A stretch of DNA of 64,000 nt from Allobosea sp. OK403 (GTDB lineage: Bacteria > Pseudomonadota > Alphaproteobacteria > Rhizobiales > Beijerinckiaceae), in NCBI RefSeq assembly GCF_900113835.1, contig NZ_FOQV01000003.1, positions 982,176-1,046,175 of the forward strand, in the 5' to 3' direction. The position numbers were made by a program, and so were the translations under genes. The notes beneath the pieces were generated by a model that saw only the letters and a program-made list of their open reading frames with translations, was not told the origin of the DNA and made no database searches. Positions 49,630 to 58,352 of this stretch are shown here, one piece after another (position 1 is the stretch's first letter; each line of letters starts with the position of its first letter).

Positions 49630-50574
49630 TCAGCCCCGCACGATCAATTTGCCCGGATCGATTTCGAAGACCAGCGGGTAGAAGGTCTCCCAGCGGCTCC
49701 AGCGTTGCGAGCCCGCCTCGCTGACCGCCCAGAGCTTGCCGTCAGTGGCGCAGCCGAGATCCTCGATGCCGCCCGGTGCCGCATAGCTCGCCAGCACGGC
49801 GCCGCTGCCAGCGTCGAGCCGGTGCAGAGCGCCTGGCCTGTTGCCGGCACTTTCCGAAATCCAGAGCCCGCCCGAGCGATCGAAGGTCGCGCCCTGGGCC
49901 AGGAGCGGCAGAGGCAGGCGCCGGCCAGCATCTGCGGGGCGCAGCGGCTCGCTGCCTCCTTCGAAGATGCGCGCCAGCGGGACGGCATAGAGCGTAGCCT
50001 CACCTTGGCGGCGAAACGGCCCGAACCAGAGCGCATCGCCGTCGCAAGCCAGGAAGGAGGGGCCCATCGCCTTGTCGACGCGTCGCTCCCCGATGATGGC
50101 GGGACTGCCGCTGCGGAGCGAAGCCGGGAGATCGAGCGCCAGAAGCCGGCCGGAATTGGCGACGAAGAGCGTCGTGCCGCGTGCCGCCAACCCGCCGGGA
50201 TGGCCATAAGCCTCGGGCAGATCGAAACTGCCGGTAAGGCGGCCATCGCCTTGCGCCAGGCGAAACACTCGGGAGAGGCCGTTATCCTGCCTGGGATCGA
50301 TGCTGCGATAGGCCGCGACGAGGATGTCGCTCCCCGTCACGGTCAGGCCTTGCGGCACATAGCCCTCGTTCAGGCCTGGCACCCAATAGCGCCTGCCGAT
50401 GGCCTGTGCGTTGGGAACGACGCTCAGTGGGCGCTGGTCGTAGCGTGGCGGCTCGCCGGCGATGGCGGGGCGCTCCTGGGCGGCAGCAAGGCTTGCGCAG
50501 AGCAAACCCGCAGCCGCGCCCGACACGAAGCTCCTGCGATCCGGCAAATTCTTGCGATCCGGCAAGCCCGCCAT
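49630..50574 (-). CDS. Tat-exported beta-propeller-like protein, unknown function
   Basis: A 314-residue protein. The N-terminus has a twin-arginine motif (DRRSFVSGAAAG at about 12-23) followed by a hydrophobic run and cleavage around AAAQE. The rest is built of repeated strand segments with GLTVTGSDILVAAY, GLAARGTTLFVANS, LACDGDALWFG and GLWISESAG, like an SMP-30/NHL-type propeller. No catalytic site is recognised. The start at 50574 is chosen because the Tat signal begins there. It follows the DsbA-like gene by 7 bases. Confidence 0.75.
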   Translation of the reverse strand: MAGLPDRKNLPDRRSFVSGAAAGLLCASLAAAQERPAIAGEPPRYDQRPLSVVPNAQAIGRRYWVPGLNEGYVPQGLTVTGSDILVAAYRSIDPRQDNGLSRVFRLAQGDGRLTGSFDLPEAYGHPGGLAARGTTLFVANSGRLLALDLPASLRSGSPAIIGERRVDKAMGPSFLACDGDALWFGPFRRQGEATLYAVPLARIFEGGSEPLRPADAGRRLPLPLLAQGATFDRSGGLWISESAGNRPGALHRLDAGSGAVLASYAAPGGIEDLGCATDGKLWAVSEAGSQRWSRWETFYPLVFEIDPGKLIVRG

Positions 50575-50581
50575 GGCGTGC

Positions 50582-51190
50582 TCAGCACCCGTCCTTGGCC
50601 CAGTCGAGCGCTTCCTCGAGCCGGTCGTCGCCCCAGAACAGCTCGCCATCCTCAGTGACGAAGGTCGGCGCCCCGAAGATGCCGATCGACTTGGCGTATT
50701 CGGTCTCGGCCTTGAGACGGCCCTTGACCTCCTCGCTGCGGGAGGCCGCGTAGGCGACGCCGGGATCGGCGCCTGCCGCCTTGAGCGCCGCGTTGAGCAC
50801 GGCCTCTTCGGCAATATTCCTGCCCTCGCAGAACTCGGCCCTGAACAGCGCTTTCGAGAAGGCCGGCATCCAGCCGGCCTCGCGCCCTGCGAGCGCAAGC
50901 CGCGCCGCGATCAGCGAGTTCTGCGGGAAGGTCTCGGGCTTGACGATCGTCAGCCCGTGGCGGCCACCGCGACGCGCCATGTCGCGCCACATATAGCGGC
51001 CCTTATTGGGGAACAGGTTGAACGGTGACGTCGTCCAGCCTTGCGCAGCGAAGATCGGCCCGAGCAGAAAGGGGCGCCAGCGCAATGTCACGCCGGCCTC
51101 CTCCGCCAGAGCCTCGATCCGCAACGCACTCAAGCAGGAATAGGTCGATGCGAACTCGTACCAGAAGTCCAGAACAGGACGCTTCGGCAT
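50582..51190 (-). CDS. 2-hydroxychromene-2-carboxylate isomerase / DsbA-like
   Basis: A 202-residue protein of the DsbA-fold isomerase family. DFWYEFASTYSCLS holds the serine in place of the DsbA cysteine pair, as in HCCA isomerase, and GIFGAPTFV is the conserved cis-proline loop. The reaction in this family is glutathione-dependent isomerisation of aromatic breakdown products; the physiological substrate here is not known. It is upstream of the Tat protein on the minus strand. Confidence 0.88.
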   Translation of the reverse strand: MPKRPVLDFWYEFASTYSCLSALRIEALAEEAGVTLRWRPFLLGPIFAAQGWTTSPFNLFPNKGRYMWRDMARRGGRHGLTIVKPETFPQNSLIAARLALAGREAGWMPAFSKALFRAEFCEGRNIAEEAVLNAALKAAGADPGVAYAASRSEEVKGRLKAETEYAKSIGIFGAPTFVTEDGELFWGDDRLEEALDWAKDGC

Positions 51191-51443
51191 TCAGCCTCCA
51201 AGTCGATGATCTAGGTTGAAATCGCGCGTCCGGAGCTTCGGCTTCCAGACATCCAACTGCAAGGGCAGTTGGTGCGGTCTGTCGCTCGCGATGGGCGTCA
51301 TCAACACCGATCCATCACGGGAAGACGCGGGATCGATCAGAAGGTTCCGATTGCTTCGCCGCTGAGGCTGCGATAGTGCGCCATTGCGTTCAAAACGCGG
51401 CCCGACGGGACGCGGGAGCGCGCAGCAACAGGAAGATTGCCCG
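51191..51443. other. Divergent promoter region of argG and the isomerase gene
   Basis: A 253-base stretch between divergent genes, 20 codons of which are an in-frame upstream extension of argG that I do not include. A promoter in each direction is expected; no boxes or leader structure are convincing. AGGAAG about 10 bases before the ATG at 51444 is a usable ribosome site. Confidence 0.4.
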
Positions 51444-52676
51444 ATGTCCGATAAAAGCGTGAAGAAGGTCGTTCTCGCCTATTCCGGCGGCCTCGACACC
51501 TCGATCATCCTGAAATGGCTGCAGACCACCTATCGATGCGAGGTCGTGACCTTCACCGCCGATCTCGGCCAGGGCGAGGAACTCGGACCGGCGCGCGACA
51601 AAGCGCTGCTGCTCGGCATCAAGCCCGAGAACATCTTCATCGAGGATCTGCGCGAGGAATTCGTGCGCGACTACGTCTTCCCGATGTTCCGCGCCAACGC
51701 CGCCTATGAGGGCGTCTATCTGCTGGGAACCTCGATCGCGCGCCCGCTGATCGCCAAGAAGCTGATCGAGATCGCCGAAAAGCTCGATGCCGACGCCGTC
51801 TCCCACGGCGCGACCGGCAAGGGCAACGATCAGGTCCGCTTCGAATTGACCGCCTATGCGCTGAAGCCCGACGTCGTGGTGATCGCGCCCTGGCGCGAAT
51901 GGGACCTGCGCTCGCGCGAGCAGCTCATCGCCTTTGCCGAGCAGCACCAGATCCCGATCGCCAAGAACAAGCGCGGCGAGGCGCCGTTCTCGGTCGACGC
52001 CAACCTGCTGCACGCCTCCTCGGAAGGCCGCGTGCTGGAAGACCCGGCGGTCGAAGTGCCGGACTATGTCTATTCCCGCACGATCTCGCCGGAGGACGCG
52101 CCGGACAAGCCGACCGTGATCACGATCGAGTTCGAGAAGGGCGATGCGGTCGGCATCGACGGCGAAAAGCTCTCGCCCGCGACGCTGCTCGCCAGGCTCA
52201 ATGATCTCGGCCGCGACAACGGCATCGGCCGGCTCGACCTGGTCGAGAACCGCTTCGTCGGCATGAAGTCGCGTGGCATGTACGAGACGCCCGGCGGCAC
52301 GATCCTGGCCGTCGCGCATCGTTCGATCGAATCGATCACGCTCGATCGCGGCGCGGCCCATCTCAAGGACCAGATCATGCCGCAATATGCGGAGCTGATC
52401 TATAACGGCTTCTGGTTCTCGCCGGAGCGCGAGATGCTGCAGGCGCTGATCGACAAGAGCCAGGAATTCGTCGCCGGCTCGGTGCGCCTCAAGCTCTACA
52501 AGGGCGGCGTGCATGTGATCGGCCGCTCGAGCCCCTATTCGCTCTACGACCAGGACCTCGTCACCTTCGAGGAAGGCGCCGTCGCCTATGACCACCGCGA
52601 CGCGGCCGGCTTCATCAAGCTGAACGCGCTGCGGCTGCGCACGCTCGGCCAGCGCAAGAAGAAGCTGGGGCTTTGA
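51444..52676 (+). CDS. argG: Argininosuccinate synthase
   Basis: A 410-residue enzyme that joins citrulline and aspartate using ATP in arginine synthesis. The ATP-binding P-loop is [15 protein letters not shown] near 12-26, and [20 protein letters not shown] is the citrulline/aspartate region. Length matches the family. I start at 51444 (MSDKSVKKV); an ATG is in place after AGGAAG. It stands alone, without other arg genes. Confidence 0.97.
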   Translation: MSDKSVKKVVLAYSGGLDTSIILKWLQTTYRCEVVTFTADLGQGEELGPARDKALLLGIKPENIFIEDLREEFVRDYVFPMFRANAAYEGVYLLGTSIARPLIAKKLIEIAEKLDADAVSHGATGKGNDQVRFELTAYALKPDVVVIAPWREWDLRSREQLIAFAEQHQIPIAKNKRGEAPFSVDANLLHASSEGRVLEDPAVEVPDYVYSRTISPEDAPDKPTVITIEFEKGDAVGIDGEKLSPATLLARLNDLGRDNGIGRLDLVENRFVGMKSRGMYETPGGTILAVAHRSIESITLDRGAAHLKDQIMPQYAELIYNGFWFSPEREMLQALIDKSQEFVAGSVRLKLYKGGVHVIGRSSPYSLYDQDLVTFEEGAVAYDHRDAAGFIKLNALRLRTLGQRKKKLGL

Positions 52677-52691
52677 CGATCAGCTGAAGCG

Positions 52692-52753
52692 CGGTGTCAT
52701 CCCGCACGCGCTGCGGCACGCAGTGCTGCTGCGCAGATGCGGGATCGCGTGAC
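52692..52753 (+). repeat. Inverted-pair repeat, family D (left copy)
   Basis: A ~60-base element after argG (GTGTCATCCCGCACGCGCTG...). Its reverse complement occurs, with few differences, at 53093-53150. The two copies flank the GIY-YIG gene. Inner inverted arms (CCCGCA / TGCGGG) also allow a hairpin, which may terminate argG. Confidence 0.85.
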
Positions 52754-52764
52754 GAGTAGCCGCC

Positions 52765-53049
52765 CTACTCCGCCAGATCATTCCAATTCGGATTGTCGCG
52801 CTCGATCAGTGCGACTTTCCATGCTCTCCGCCACTTCTTGATGACCTTCTCCCGTTCAATCGCCTGCGATGGATCATCGAAAGTCTCGACATAGACGAGG
52901 CGGTCGATGTTGTACTTCGCCGTGTGACTGGAGAATTGGTGGCTCTTGTGCTCGGCGACGCGACGTTCAAGATCATTGGTGAAGCCTACATAAAGCGGAC
53001 CATCCTTGCGGGTCGCGAGGATGTAGACGGCGTAGATGCGGGCGGTCAT
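52765..53049 (-). CDS. GIY-YIG domain protein (small nuclease-like)
   Basis: A 94-residue protein with a single GIY-YIG domain. The motifs are YAVYILATR (the first tyrosine-rich element), LYVGFTNDLERRV and a later REKVIKKWRRAWK, with the acidic YVETFDDPSQAIE region. It is the length of the small bacterial GIY-YIG family (YhbQ-like). No attached domain is present. The frame upstream runs on to 53145 through the right-hand repeat, but the methionine at 53049 begins the domain. It is bracketed by inverted copies of repeat family D. Confidence 0.88.
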   Translation of the reverse strand: MTARIYAVYILATRKDGPLYVGFTNDLERRVAEHKSHQFSSHTAKYNIDRLVYVETFDDPSQAIEREKVIKKWRRAWKVALIERDNPNWNDLAE

Positions 53050-53092
53050 GCAAACTCCGTCGCGGATGGCGAGGGAGTTTAATCCTGCTTGC

Positions 53093-53150
53093 GGTCCCGT
53101 GTCTGCGCAGCGGCACTGCGCGCCGCAGCGCGCACGGGATGACACAGCGC
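53093..53150 (-). repeat. Inverted-pair repeat, family D (right copy)
   Basis: The reverse complement of this segment aligns with 52692-52753 over about 55 bases (shared ...TGTCATCCCG, CGCGCTGCGG, GCGCAG, ACGGGA-type blocks). It lies directly upstream of the GIY-YIG gene on its strand, so it would carry the promoter or 5' leader of that gene. Confidence 0.82.
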
Positions 53151-53207
53151 ATTTGAACCGCCGCCTATCTCATGCGTTCAGCACTCACCTCAAACCGAGT
53201 GCACCTC

Positions 53208-53582
53208 ATGAAGCGCCAGACTCTCCCTGCCCTGCTGATCGCGACGTGCCTTGCCGCACCGGCCCTCGCCCAGACCGCGCCGACCGCCGGACCAACCTCC
53301 GGCACGCCGCCCGAAAAGCCGGCCTCGACCGAAATCGCCTCCTGCAAGACGACGGCGCTTCACACGATCTCGGCCAAGGATCCGGAGATCAAGGACATCT
53401 ATATCGACGAGGATGGAGCGACGATCGCCACCGCCGAGACCAAGGTCGAGGACACGCCGATCACGCGCATCATCATGGGCGAGGCCTATCTGCGCACGGA
53501 TCGATCGGACAAGCCGCGCCGCTTCCTCTGCCTGCTCGGCGAGAAGGGCAAGGTGCTGCTGACCTTCTTCACGGTGCGGTAA
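53208..53582 (+). CDS. Small secreted protein of unknown function
   Basis: A 124-residue protein. MKRQTLPALLIATCLAAPALA is a clear signal peptide, cut before QTAPTAG. A proline/threonine-rich linker (about 22-40) leads to a folded part with cysteines in EIASCKTTAL and FLCLLGEKG, and strands YIDEDGATIA and RIIMGEAYLRT. No family is recognised. The frame is open 12 codons upstream, but the signal peptide fixes the start. Confidence 0.75.
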   Translation: MKRQTLPALLIATCLAAPALAQTAPTAGPTSGTPPEKPASTEIASCKTTALHTISAKDPEIKDIYIDEDGATIATAETKVEDTPITRIIMGEAYLRTDRSDKPRRFLCLLGEKGKVLLTFFTVR

Positions 53583-53610
53583 GATCGGCCCGCGACCACT
53601 GGACCGGCGG

Positions 53611-53856
53611 CTATTTCTGGTCGATGACCCTGGTCAAGGGCCTGTCCTTGCCGTCGGCGAGCTCCTCGTGCCAGGCGCCGTCCTTGTCCTGATAGACGAT
53701 ACCGTCGGTCGTGCCGGCCAGGGTCTGCCGCGCCGCCGCGCTCGTCGCGGCCTTGAGGGCGGCATCATGCGTGCGAAACGTCTCGGACAAGGCGTCGCCG
53801 ACCCTGTAGGCCCAGCCGCCATCATGCTCGACGACTTCATATCTGACCGTGACCAT
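53611..53856 (-). CDS. DUF2188-like small protein
   Basis: An 81-residue protein. VTVRYEVVEHDGGWAYRVGD and the THDAALKAATSAAARQ helix resemble the DUF2188 fold, and the end (DGIVYQDKDGAWHEE) fits. Function is unknown. It is convergent with the secreted protein gene, with a 28-base gap. Confidence 0.75.
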   Translation of the reverse strand: MVTVRYEVVEHDGGWAYRVGDALSETFRTHDAALKAATSAAARQTLAGTTDGIVYQDKDGAWHEELADGKDRPLTRVIDQK

Positions 53857-53906
53857 CGCGCGTCTCCTATTTCGACAAGTGAACTGCGGTCTGTCGTTTC
53901 TGTTCC

Positions 53907-54033
53907 TAGAGCCGGATGATTTCAGATCGGATCACCAAGTGATCCGTTCTGAAATCTGAATCCGTCTCTCATCAAGAAGTTAGAGCCGGATCAATGCGAA
54001 AGACCGGTTCCCACTTTTTCGCATCCTGCTCTA
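53907..54033 (+). repeat. Composite repeat (families A and F), left of the fab block
   Basis: A first palindrome at about 53907-53960 has inverted GATTTCAGATCGGATCAC / GTGATCC..TGAAATC arms. A family A element follows at 53981-54033. The same pair, reverse-complemented, is at 58055-58180. The two composites therefore face each other across the fabI-fabB-fabA-lysE block. Confidence 0.88.
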
Positions 54034-54047
54034 GCAGCCGCCTACCT

Positions 54048-54881
54048 CTACTCGCCCGCTGCGCTATCGGCGGCGCGCAGGCCGTCCAGCACCGGCATCG
54101 AGGTGATGTTGTAGCCGGCGTCGACATGGTGGATGTCGCCGGTCACACCGCCGGAGAGATCCGAGAGGTAATATAGCGCCGAGCCGCCGATCTCCTCCAG
54201 CGAAACCGACTTGCGCAGGGGCGAGTTGGCGCGCTGCCAGGAATACATGGCGCGTGCATCCGAAATGCCGGCACCAGCCAGCGTCCGCACCGGCCCGGGC
54301 GAGAGCGCGTTCACACGGATGCCCTTGGGCCCGTAATCGGCCGCGAGATAGCGCATGCTGGCCTCCAGCGCCGCCTTGGCGACGCCCATGACATTGTAGT
54401 TCGGCATGACGCGCGTCGAGCCGCCATAGGTCAGCGTGATCATGCTGCCGCCCTTGGGCATGCGCTGCGCCGCGCGCTTGGCGATCTCGGTGAAGGAGAA
54501 GCAGGAGATCACCATGGTGCGCGAGAAATTCTCGCGGCTGGTGTCGGCATAAAGCCCCTTCAATTCGTTCTTGTCGGAGAAGCCGATGGCGTGGACGACG
54601 AAGTCCAGCGTGTTGCGCTCCGGATCGCCGCCCCAGGCTTCGTCGAGCGCGGCGAAGGTCGCGTCGACCGTGGCGATGTCCTCGACATCGCAGGGCAGGA
54701 CGAGCTTCGAGCCGATGCTGTCGGCCAGCGGCTTGACCCGCTTGCCGAGCGCATCGCCCTGATAGGTGAAGGCCATCTGCGCGCCATGCGCGTGCAAGGT
54801 GCGCGCAATGCCCCAGGCGATCGAGTTCTGGTTGGCGACACCCATGACGAGGCCGCGCTTATTGTGCATGAGGGGGAGCAT
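54048..54881 (-). CDS. fabI: Enoyl-ACP reductase (NADH), FabI
   Basis: A 277-residue SDR-like reductase, the last step of each fatty-acid elongation round. RGLVMGVANQNSIAWGIA is the nucleotide site and YNVMGVAKAAL holds the Y-x6-K catalytic pair. SPGPVRTLAGAGI is the substrate loop. It is in the same strand and order as fabA-fabB, with a DUF3303 gene between. The Hyphomicrobiales often keep fabA-fabB-fabI together next to irr. Confidence 0.95.
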   Translation of the reverse strand: MLPLMHNKRGLVMGVANQNSIAWGIARTLHAHGAQMAFTYQGDALGKRVKPLADSIGSKLVLPCDVEDIATVDATFAALDEAWGGDPERNTLDFVVHAIGFSDKNELKGLYADTSRENFSRTMVISCFSFTEIAKRAAQRMPKGGSMITLTYGGSTRVMPNYNVMGVAKAALEASMRYLAADYGPKGIRVNALSPGPVRTLAGAGISDARAMYSWQRANSPLRKSVSLEEIGGSALYYLSDLSGGVTGDIHHVDAGYNITSMPVLDGLRAADSAAGE

Positions 54882-54956
54882 GGGGATATCCCGAGAGGTC
54901 AGCGTCGAGGACTTGTCAAAAGGCAGTATCGGTCAAAGCGCTTCAATGAACACGCA

Positions 54957-55006
54957 AGAGCAGAATGCGAAAAAGTGGAAACCGGTTTTCGCATCAATCC
55001 TGCTCT
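54957..55006. repeat. Palindromic intergenic repeat, family A
   Basis: AGAGCAGAATGCG... and ...GCATCAATCCTGCTCT give inverted ends around AAAAGTGGAAACCGGTTTTC. It lies in the gap between fabI and the DUF3303 gene and may form a hairpin in the fab transcript. Confidence 0.87.
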
Positions 55007-55041
55007 CACTCTTAGATGAGAGCCCGAGACGGGCGCCAGCA

Positions 55042-55314
55042 CTACAAATGCTTCTTCACCGCCGCTGCGGTGTCCTTGGACGAGGCCAGCGGCACGATCT
55101 CGAAGCGGGCGAGATCGGCCCATTCCAGCACCCATTCCTGCAGCAGCGTGACGTCGTCGCATGCCATGATCTGGAAGCAGCGGGCAAAGTCGGCCGAGAT
55201 CCAGCTATCGACATAGGTCAGGCCTTCGGGCGCCATGCGGCCGCGCTCGTGGAAGCGGGCATAGACCTCCTTCACCCGGGCCTGGTCGAAATGCTCGATC
55301 ACCATGAAGAGCAT
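55042..55314 (-). CDS. DUF3303 family protein
   Basis: A 90-residue protein. MLFMVIEHFD and YVDSWISADFARCFQIMACDD are typical of DUF3303, a small ferredoxin-like domain without a known role. It starts 6 bases after the fabB stop on the same strand, so it is almost certainly cotranscribed with fabB. Why it lies inside a fatty-acid synthesis operon is unknown. Confidence 0.85.
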   Translation of the reverse strand: MLFMVIEHFDQARVKEVYARFHERGRMAPEGLTYVDSWISADFARCFQIMACDDVTLLQEWVLEWADLARFEIVPLASSKDTAAAVKKHL

Positions 55315-55320
55315 GGGGCG

Positions 55321-56547
55321 TTACGCCTCCAGCCGCTTCATCACGATCGTGGCGTTGGTGCCCCCGAACCCGAAGGAGTTCGACAACACGCAGCCGAGGC
55401 CTGCATTGTCGATGCGCTTGCGCACGATCGGCATGTCGGCGAAGGCGGGGTCGAGCTCCTCAATATGGGCGCTCTCGCAGATGAAGTCGTTGTTCAGCAT
55501 CAAGAGCGAGTAGATCGCCTCCTGAACGCCGGTCGCGCCGAGCGAATGGCCGGTCAGCGACTTGGTCGCCGAGATCGGCGGGCTCTTCTCGCCGGCCCCG
55601 AAGACCTCGCGGATCGCCTCGATCTCCTTGGCGTCGCCGACCGGGGTCGAGGTGCCATGCGGGTTGATGTAGTCGACCTTCGCCTTGACGGTCTCCAGCG
55701 CCATCCTCATGCAGCGCACCGCGCCCTCGCCGGAGGGGGCGACCATGTCGTAGCCGTCCGAGGTCGCGCCATAGCCGACGATCTCGCCATAGATCTTGGC
55801 GCCGCGCGCCTTGGCGTGCTCGAGCTCCTCGAGCACGACGACGCCGGCGCCACCGGCGATGACGAAGCCGTCGCGCTTGACGTCATAGGCGCGCGAGGCG
55901 CGCGACGGCGTCTCGTTGAAGTCCGACGACATCGCGCCCATCGCGTCGAAGAGCACGGACAAGGTCCAGTCGAGCTCCTCGCAGCCGCCGGCGAAGATGA
56001 CGTCCTGCTTGCCCCACTGGATCAATTCATAGGCATTGCCGATGCAGTGATTGGAGGTCGCGCAGGCCGAGGAGATCGAATAATTCACGCCCTTGATCTT
56101 GAACCAGGTCGCCAGCGTGGCCGAGGCGGTCGAGGACATGCCCTTGGGCACGGCGAAGGGGCCGACCTTCTTGGAGGAGCCGCTCTCGCGCGCCTTGTCA
56201 TAGGCGTCGATCAGCGCACGCGTGGAAGGGCCGCCCGAGCCCATGATGATGCCGGTGCGCTCATGGCTGACCTCGGGCGTCTCGAGGCCCGAATCGAGGA
56301 TCGCCTGCTCCATGGCGACCTGGTTCCAGGCCGAGCCGCCGCCATGGAAACGCATGGCGCGCCGGTCCAGCACGGTCGCCGGGTCGAGCGTCGGCGCGCC
56401 GCCGACGCGGCTGCGGAAGCCGTGCTCGGCGAATTCAGGCATGAATGAGATGCCCGATTTGGCCTCGTGCAGCGAGGACAGCACTTCCTGCGTATTGTTG
56501 CCGATGGACGAGACGATGCCCATCCCGGTGACCACAACGCGTCTCAT
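55321..56547 (-). CDS. fabB: Beta-ketoacyl-ACP synthase, FabB-type
   Basis: A 408-residue condensing enzyme. [12 protein letters not shown] is the N-terminal signature and the catalytic cysteine is in [12 protein letters not shown]. The two histidines are in [11 protein letters not shown] and [10 protein letters not shown]. Pairing with fabA shows the anaerobic-type route to unsaturated fatty acids. I start at 56547 ([10 protein letters not shown]); the frame is open to 57036, but the extra part overlaps the fabA-side gap and a repeat. Confidence 0.95.
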   Translation of the reverse strand: MRRVVVTGMGIVSSIGNNTQEVLSSLHEAKSGISFMPEFAEHGFRSRVGGAPTLDPATVLDRRAMRFHGGGSAWNQVAMEQAILDSGLETPEVSHERTGIIMGSGGPSTRALIDAYDKARESGSSKKVGPFAVPKGMSSTASATLATWFKIKGVNYSISSACATSNHCIGNAYELIQWGKQDVIFAGGCEELDWTLSVLFDAMGAMSSDFNETPSRASRAYDVKRDGFVIAGGAGVVVLEELEHAKARGAKIYGEIVGYGATSDGYDMVAPSGEGAVRCMRMALETVKAKVDYINPHGTSTPVGDAKEIEAIREVFGAGEKSPPISATKSLTGHSLGATGVQEAIYSLLMLNNDFICESAHIEELDPAFADMPIVRKRIDNAGLGCVLSNSFGFGGTNATIVMKRLEA

Positions 56548-56669
56548 GCTCGCTTCTCCAGCTCGATATCTCATGCGGCCGGCGCTCCAGGACCCCGGCT
56601 CTTTTCTGTCGTCACCGCGCACATGGACCGCGCGGCAGGCGCGCGCAAGGCTGCGCGGCGCTTTTCCTG

Positions 56670-56718
56670 GAGCATCGGGCGGAAAAGTGGGAACCGGTTT
56701 TCCGCGCCGAAGATGCTC
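56670..56718. repeat. Palindromic intergenic repeat, family A
   Basis: GAGCATCGGGCGG... and ...CCGAAGATGCTC are inverted ends around AAAAGTGGGAACCGGTTTT. It sits in the 226-base gap between fabA and fabB, transcribed as part of the operon. Confidence 0.87.
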
Positions 56719-56773
56719 GCAGCCTGAAAGGACGGTCGCATCGCATCGAGCCATCGGCCCGATGCGACGCGAC

Positions 56774-57286
56774 CTACGCGGTTTCGGGCTTGAACAGGCC
56801 GACGCGCATGTCGCTGACCGTGTAGATTCGCTTGCCGTCGGCCTCCAGCCAGCCATCGGCGATGCCGAGCACGAGCTTCGATTTGAAGACGCGCTTGAAC
56901 TCGACGCCATAGACCACCTGCTTGACTGATGGCAGCACCTGGTCGGCGAACTTGACCTCGCCGACGCCCAGCGCCCGCCCCCGACCGGGCAGGCCGAGCC
57001 AGCCCAGGAAGAAGCCGGTGAGCTGCCAGAGCGCATCCAGGCCGAGGCAGCCCGGCATCACCGGATCGCCCTTGAAATGGCAGTCGAAGAACCAGAGGTC
57101 CGGACGCACATCGAGCTCGGCGCGCACCAGGCCCTTACCGTTGGGGCCGCCGGTCTCACTGATCTCGACGATGCGGTCGACCATCAGCATGGGCGGCAGC
57201 GGCAATTGCGCATTGCCGGGCCCGAACAGCTCCCCGCGACCGCAGGCGAGGATCTCCTCGTAGCTGAATGACGATTGCCGCTCCAT
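56774..57286 (-). CDS. fabA: 3-hydroxydecanoyl-ACP dehydratase/isomerase
   Basis: A 170-residue hot-dog enzyme that dehydrates 3-hydroxydecanoyl-ACP and isomerises the double bond, which diverts carbon to unsaturated fatty acids. [20 protein letters not shown] holds the catalytic His and Asp. Length matches FabA. The start at 57286 ([11 protein letters not shown]) is the usual N-terminus; the frame runs on upstream without likeness. Confidence 0.95.
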   Translation of the reverse strand: MERQSSFSYEEILACGRGELFGPGNAQLPLPPMLMVDRIVEISETGGPNGKGLVRAELDVRPDLWFFDCHFKGDPVMPGCLGLDALWQLTGFFLGWLGLPGRGRALGVGEVKFADQVLPSVKQVVYGVEFKRVFKSKLVLGIADGWLEADGKRIYTVSDMRVGLFKPETA

Positions 57287-57406
57287 TCTCGTTCCGCTCC
57301 GTTCCGTTCCGGCCGTCAGGGCCGGCGGTTCATCTGATCTCGCGCCGTGCCTAACACGGCGCTGCGCGGGAACGGAAGGGCGCAGGCGCAGCGATTCCGG
57401 CAAAGA

Positions 57407-58042
57407 TCAGGGACGGCGCCAGCCTTCGAAGGCTGTGACGACCGCCACCAGCATCAGCAAAATCCCGACCGCCCGGCCAATCAGGACCGTCGCGTTAGGG
57501 CGTGCCACGAGGACCGTGCGCCCTCCGCCGGCCACAACAGCCAACGAACCATAGACCAGCGCCTGCGTCAGCGCGATGATCAGGCTCAAAATGGCTGCCT
57601 GGAGCCAGATTCGCCCGGCCTCGGGCCTCAGGAACTGCGGAAACACCGCGAGCATGAACAGATAGGCTTTTGGATTCAGCAGGTTGGTCAGCGCCCCCTG
57701 GCTGAAGATCGTCCAGGCCGTCCGCTGTTTGGCGAGCTCGACGCTGCCCAGCGCGGCGCCGTTCCGGAACAGACAAAGGCCGAGCCAGGCGACATAGCCA
57801 GCGCCAAGCAGCAGCATGATGTTGAAAGCGGCCGGCACGAGCTGCAGCACGATGCCGACGCCGAGCACGCCGATGACGACGTGGCAGATCCCCGCCGCAA
57901 TGACACCGCCCGTCGCGTAGAATCCGCCGCGGCGCCCCTCAGCGAGCGAATTCGCCAGCACGAAGGCCATGTCCATGCCCGGCACGATGACGATGCCGAG
58001 AACGAGCGAGAAAAACAGCCAGAGATAGCTCATATCGGACAT
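57407..58042 (-). CDS. LysE/RhtB family exporter
   Basis: A 211-residue inner-membrane protein with five to six hydrophobic segments. The N-terminal FFSLVLGIVIVPGMDMAFVL and the LLLGAGYVAWLGLCLF and LTNLLNPKAYLFML stretches are LysE-family signatures. These proteins export amino acids or similar small molecules. I start at 58042; upstream in-frame codons lie in the repeat. It lies upstream of fabA with a 120-base gap, so it may or may not share the fab transcript. Confidence 0.88.
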   Translation of the reverse strand: MSDMSYLWLFFSLVLGIVIVPGMDMAFVLANSLAEGRRGGFYATGGVIAAGICHVVIGVLGVGIVLQLVPAAFNIMLLLGAGYVAWLGLCLFRNGAALGSVELAKQRTAWTIFSQGALTNLLNPKAYLFMLAVFPQFLRPEAGRIWLQAAILSLIIALTQALVYGSLAVVAGGGRTVLVARPNATVLIGRAVGILLMLVAVVTAFEGWRRP

Positions 58043-58352
58043 GACGCCGCTCCCGGAGCGGGATGCGAAAAAGTGGGAACCGGTTTTTCGCATTGATCCT
58101 GCTCTCGCTCCTTGATGAGAGACGGATTCAGATTTCAGCTGGGATCACTTTGTGAGCCCATCTGAAATCATCCGGCTCTAGTGGGCCGAGAGCATTGCGA
58201 CAGCGTGCCTCACGAAGCTGTCAGGAGGCGCGCACCATCCGGAAAACGGCCTCAAGCTTGCGAGGCAGGGGCTGAAGCCTTACATCAGTTATAATCTATT
58301 CGTGACGCATCATCCGCGTCAGCCAACCCCATTGAAGAGGCCCGCCCAAGGC
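58043..58352. other. Divergent region between the lysE-type gene and irr
   Basis: This 310-base region holds the composite repeat and about 170 bases before irr. TATAAT at 58290-58295 could be a -10 box for irr, without a good -35 at normal distance. If it is used, transcription would start near 58302, so the in-frame GTG there would be almost leaderless and the ATG at 58353 is the more likely start. No clear iron-control element is seen. Confidence 0.4.
58055..58180 (-). repeat. Composite repeat (families A and F), right of the fab block
   Basis: The reverse complement of 58055-58180 matches 53907-54033 along its whole length: a family A element (about 58055-58107) and a TGAAATC-armed palindrome (about 58127-58180). 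Differences are few. It separates lysE from irr. Confidence 0.88.

Noticed and set aside
52692..53150. CRISPR array or toxin-antitoxin pair around the GIY-YIG gene
   Set aside because: There are only two, inverted, repeats without spacers, and no second small gene that could be an antitoxin.
54766..56448. A 560-codon plus-strand frame opposite fabB and DUF3303
   Set aside because: It overlaps two real genes and lacks any recognisable motif.
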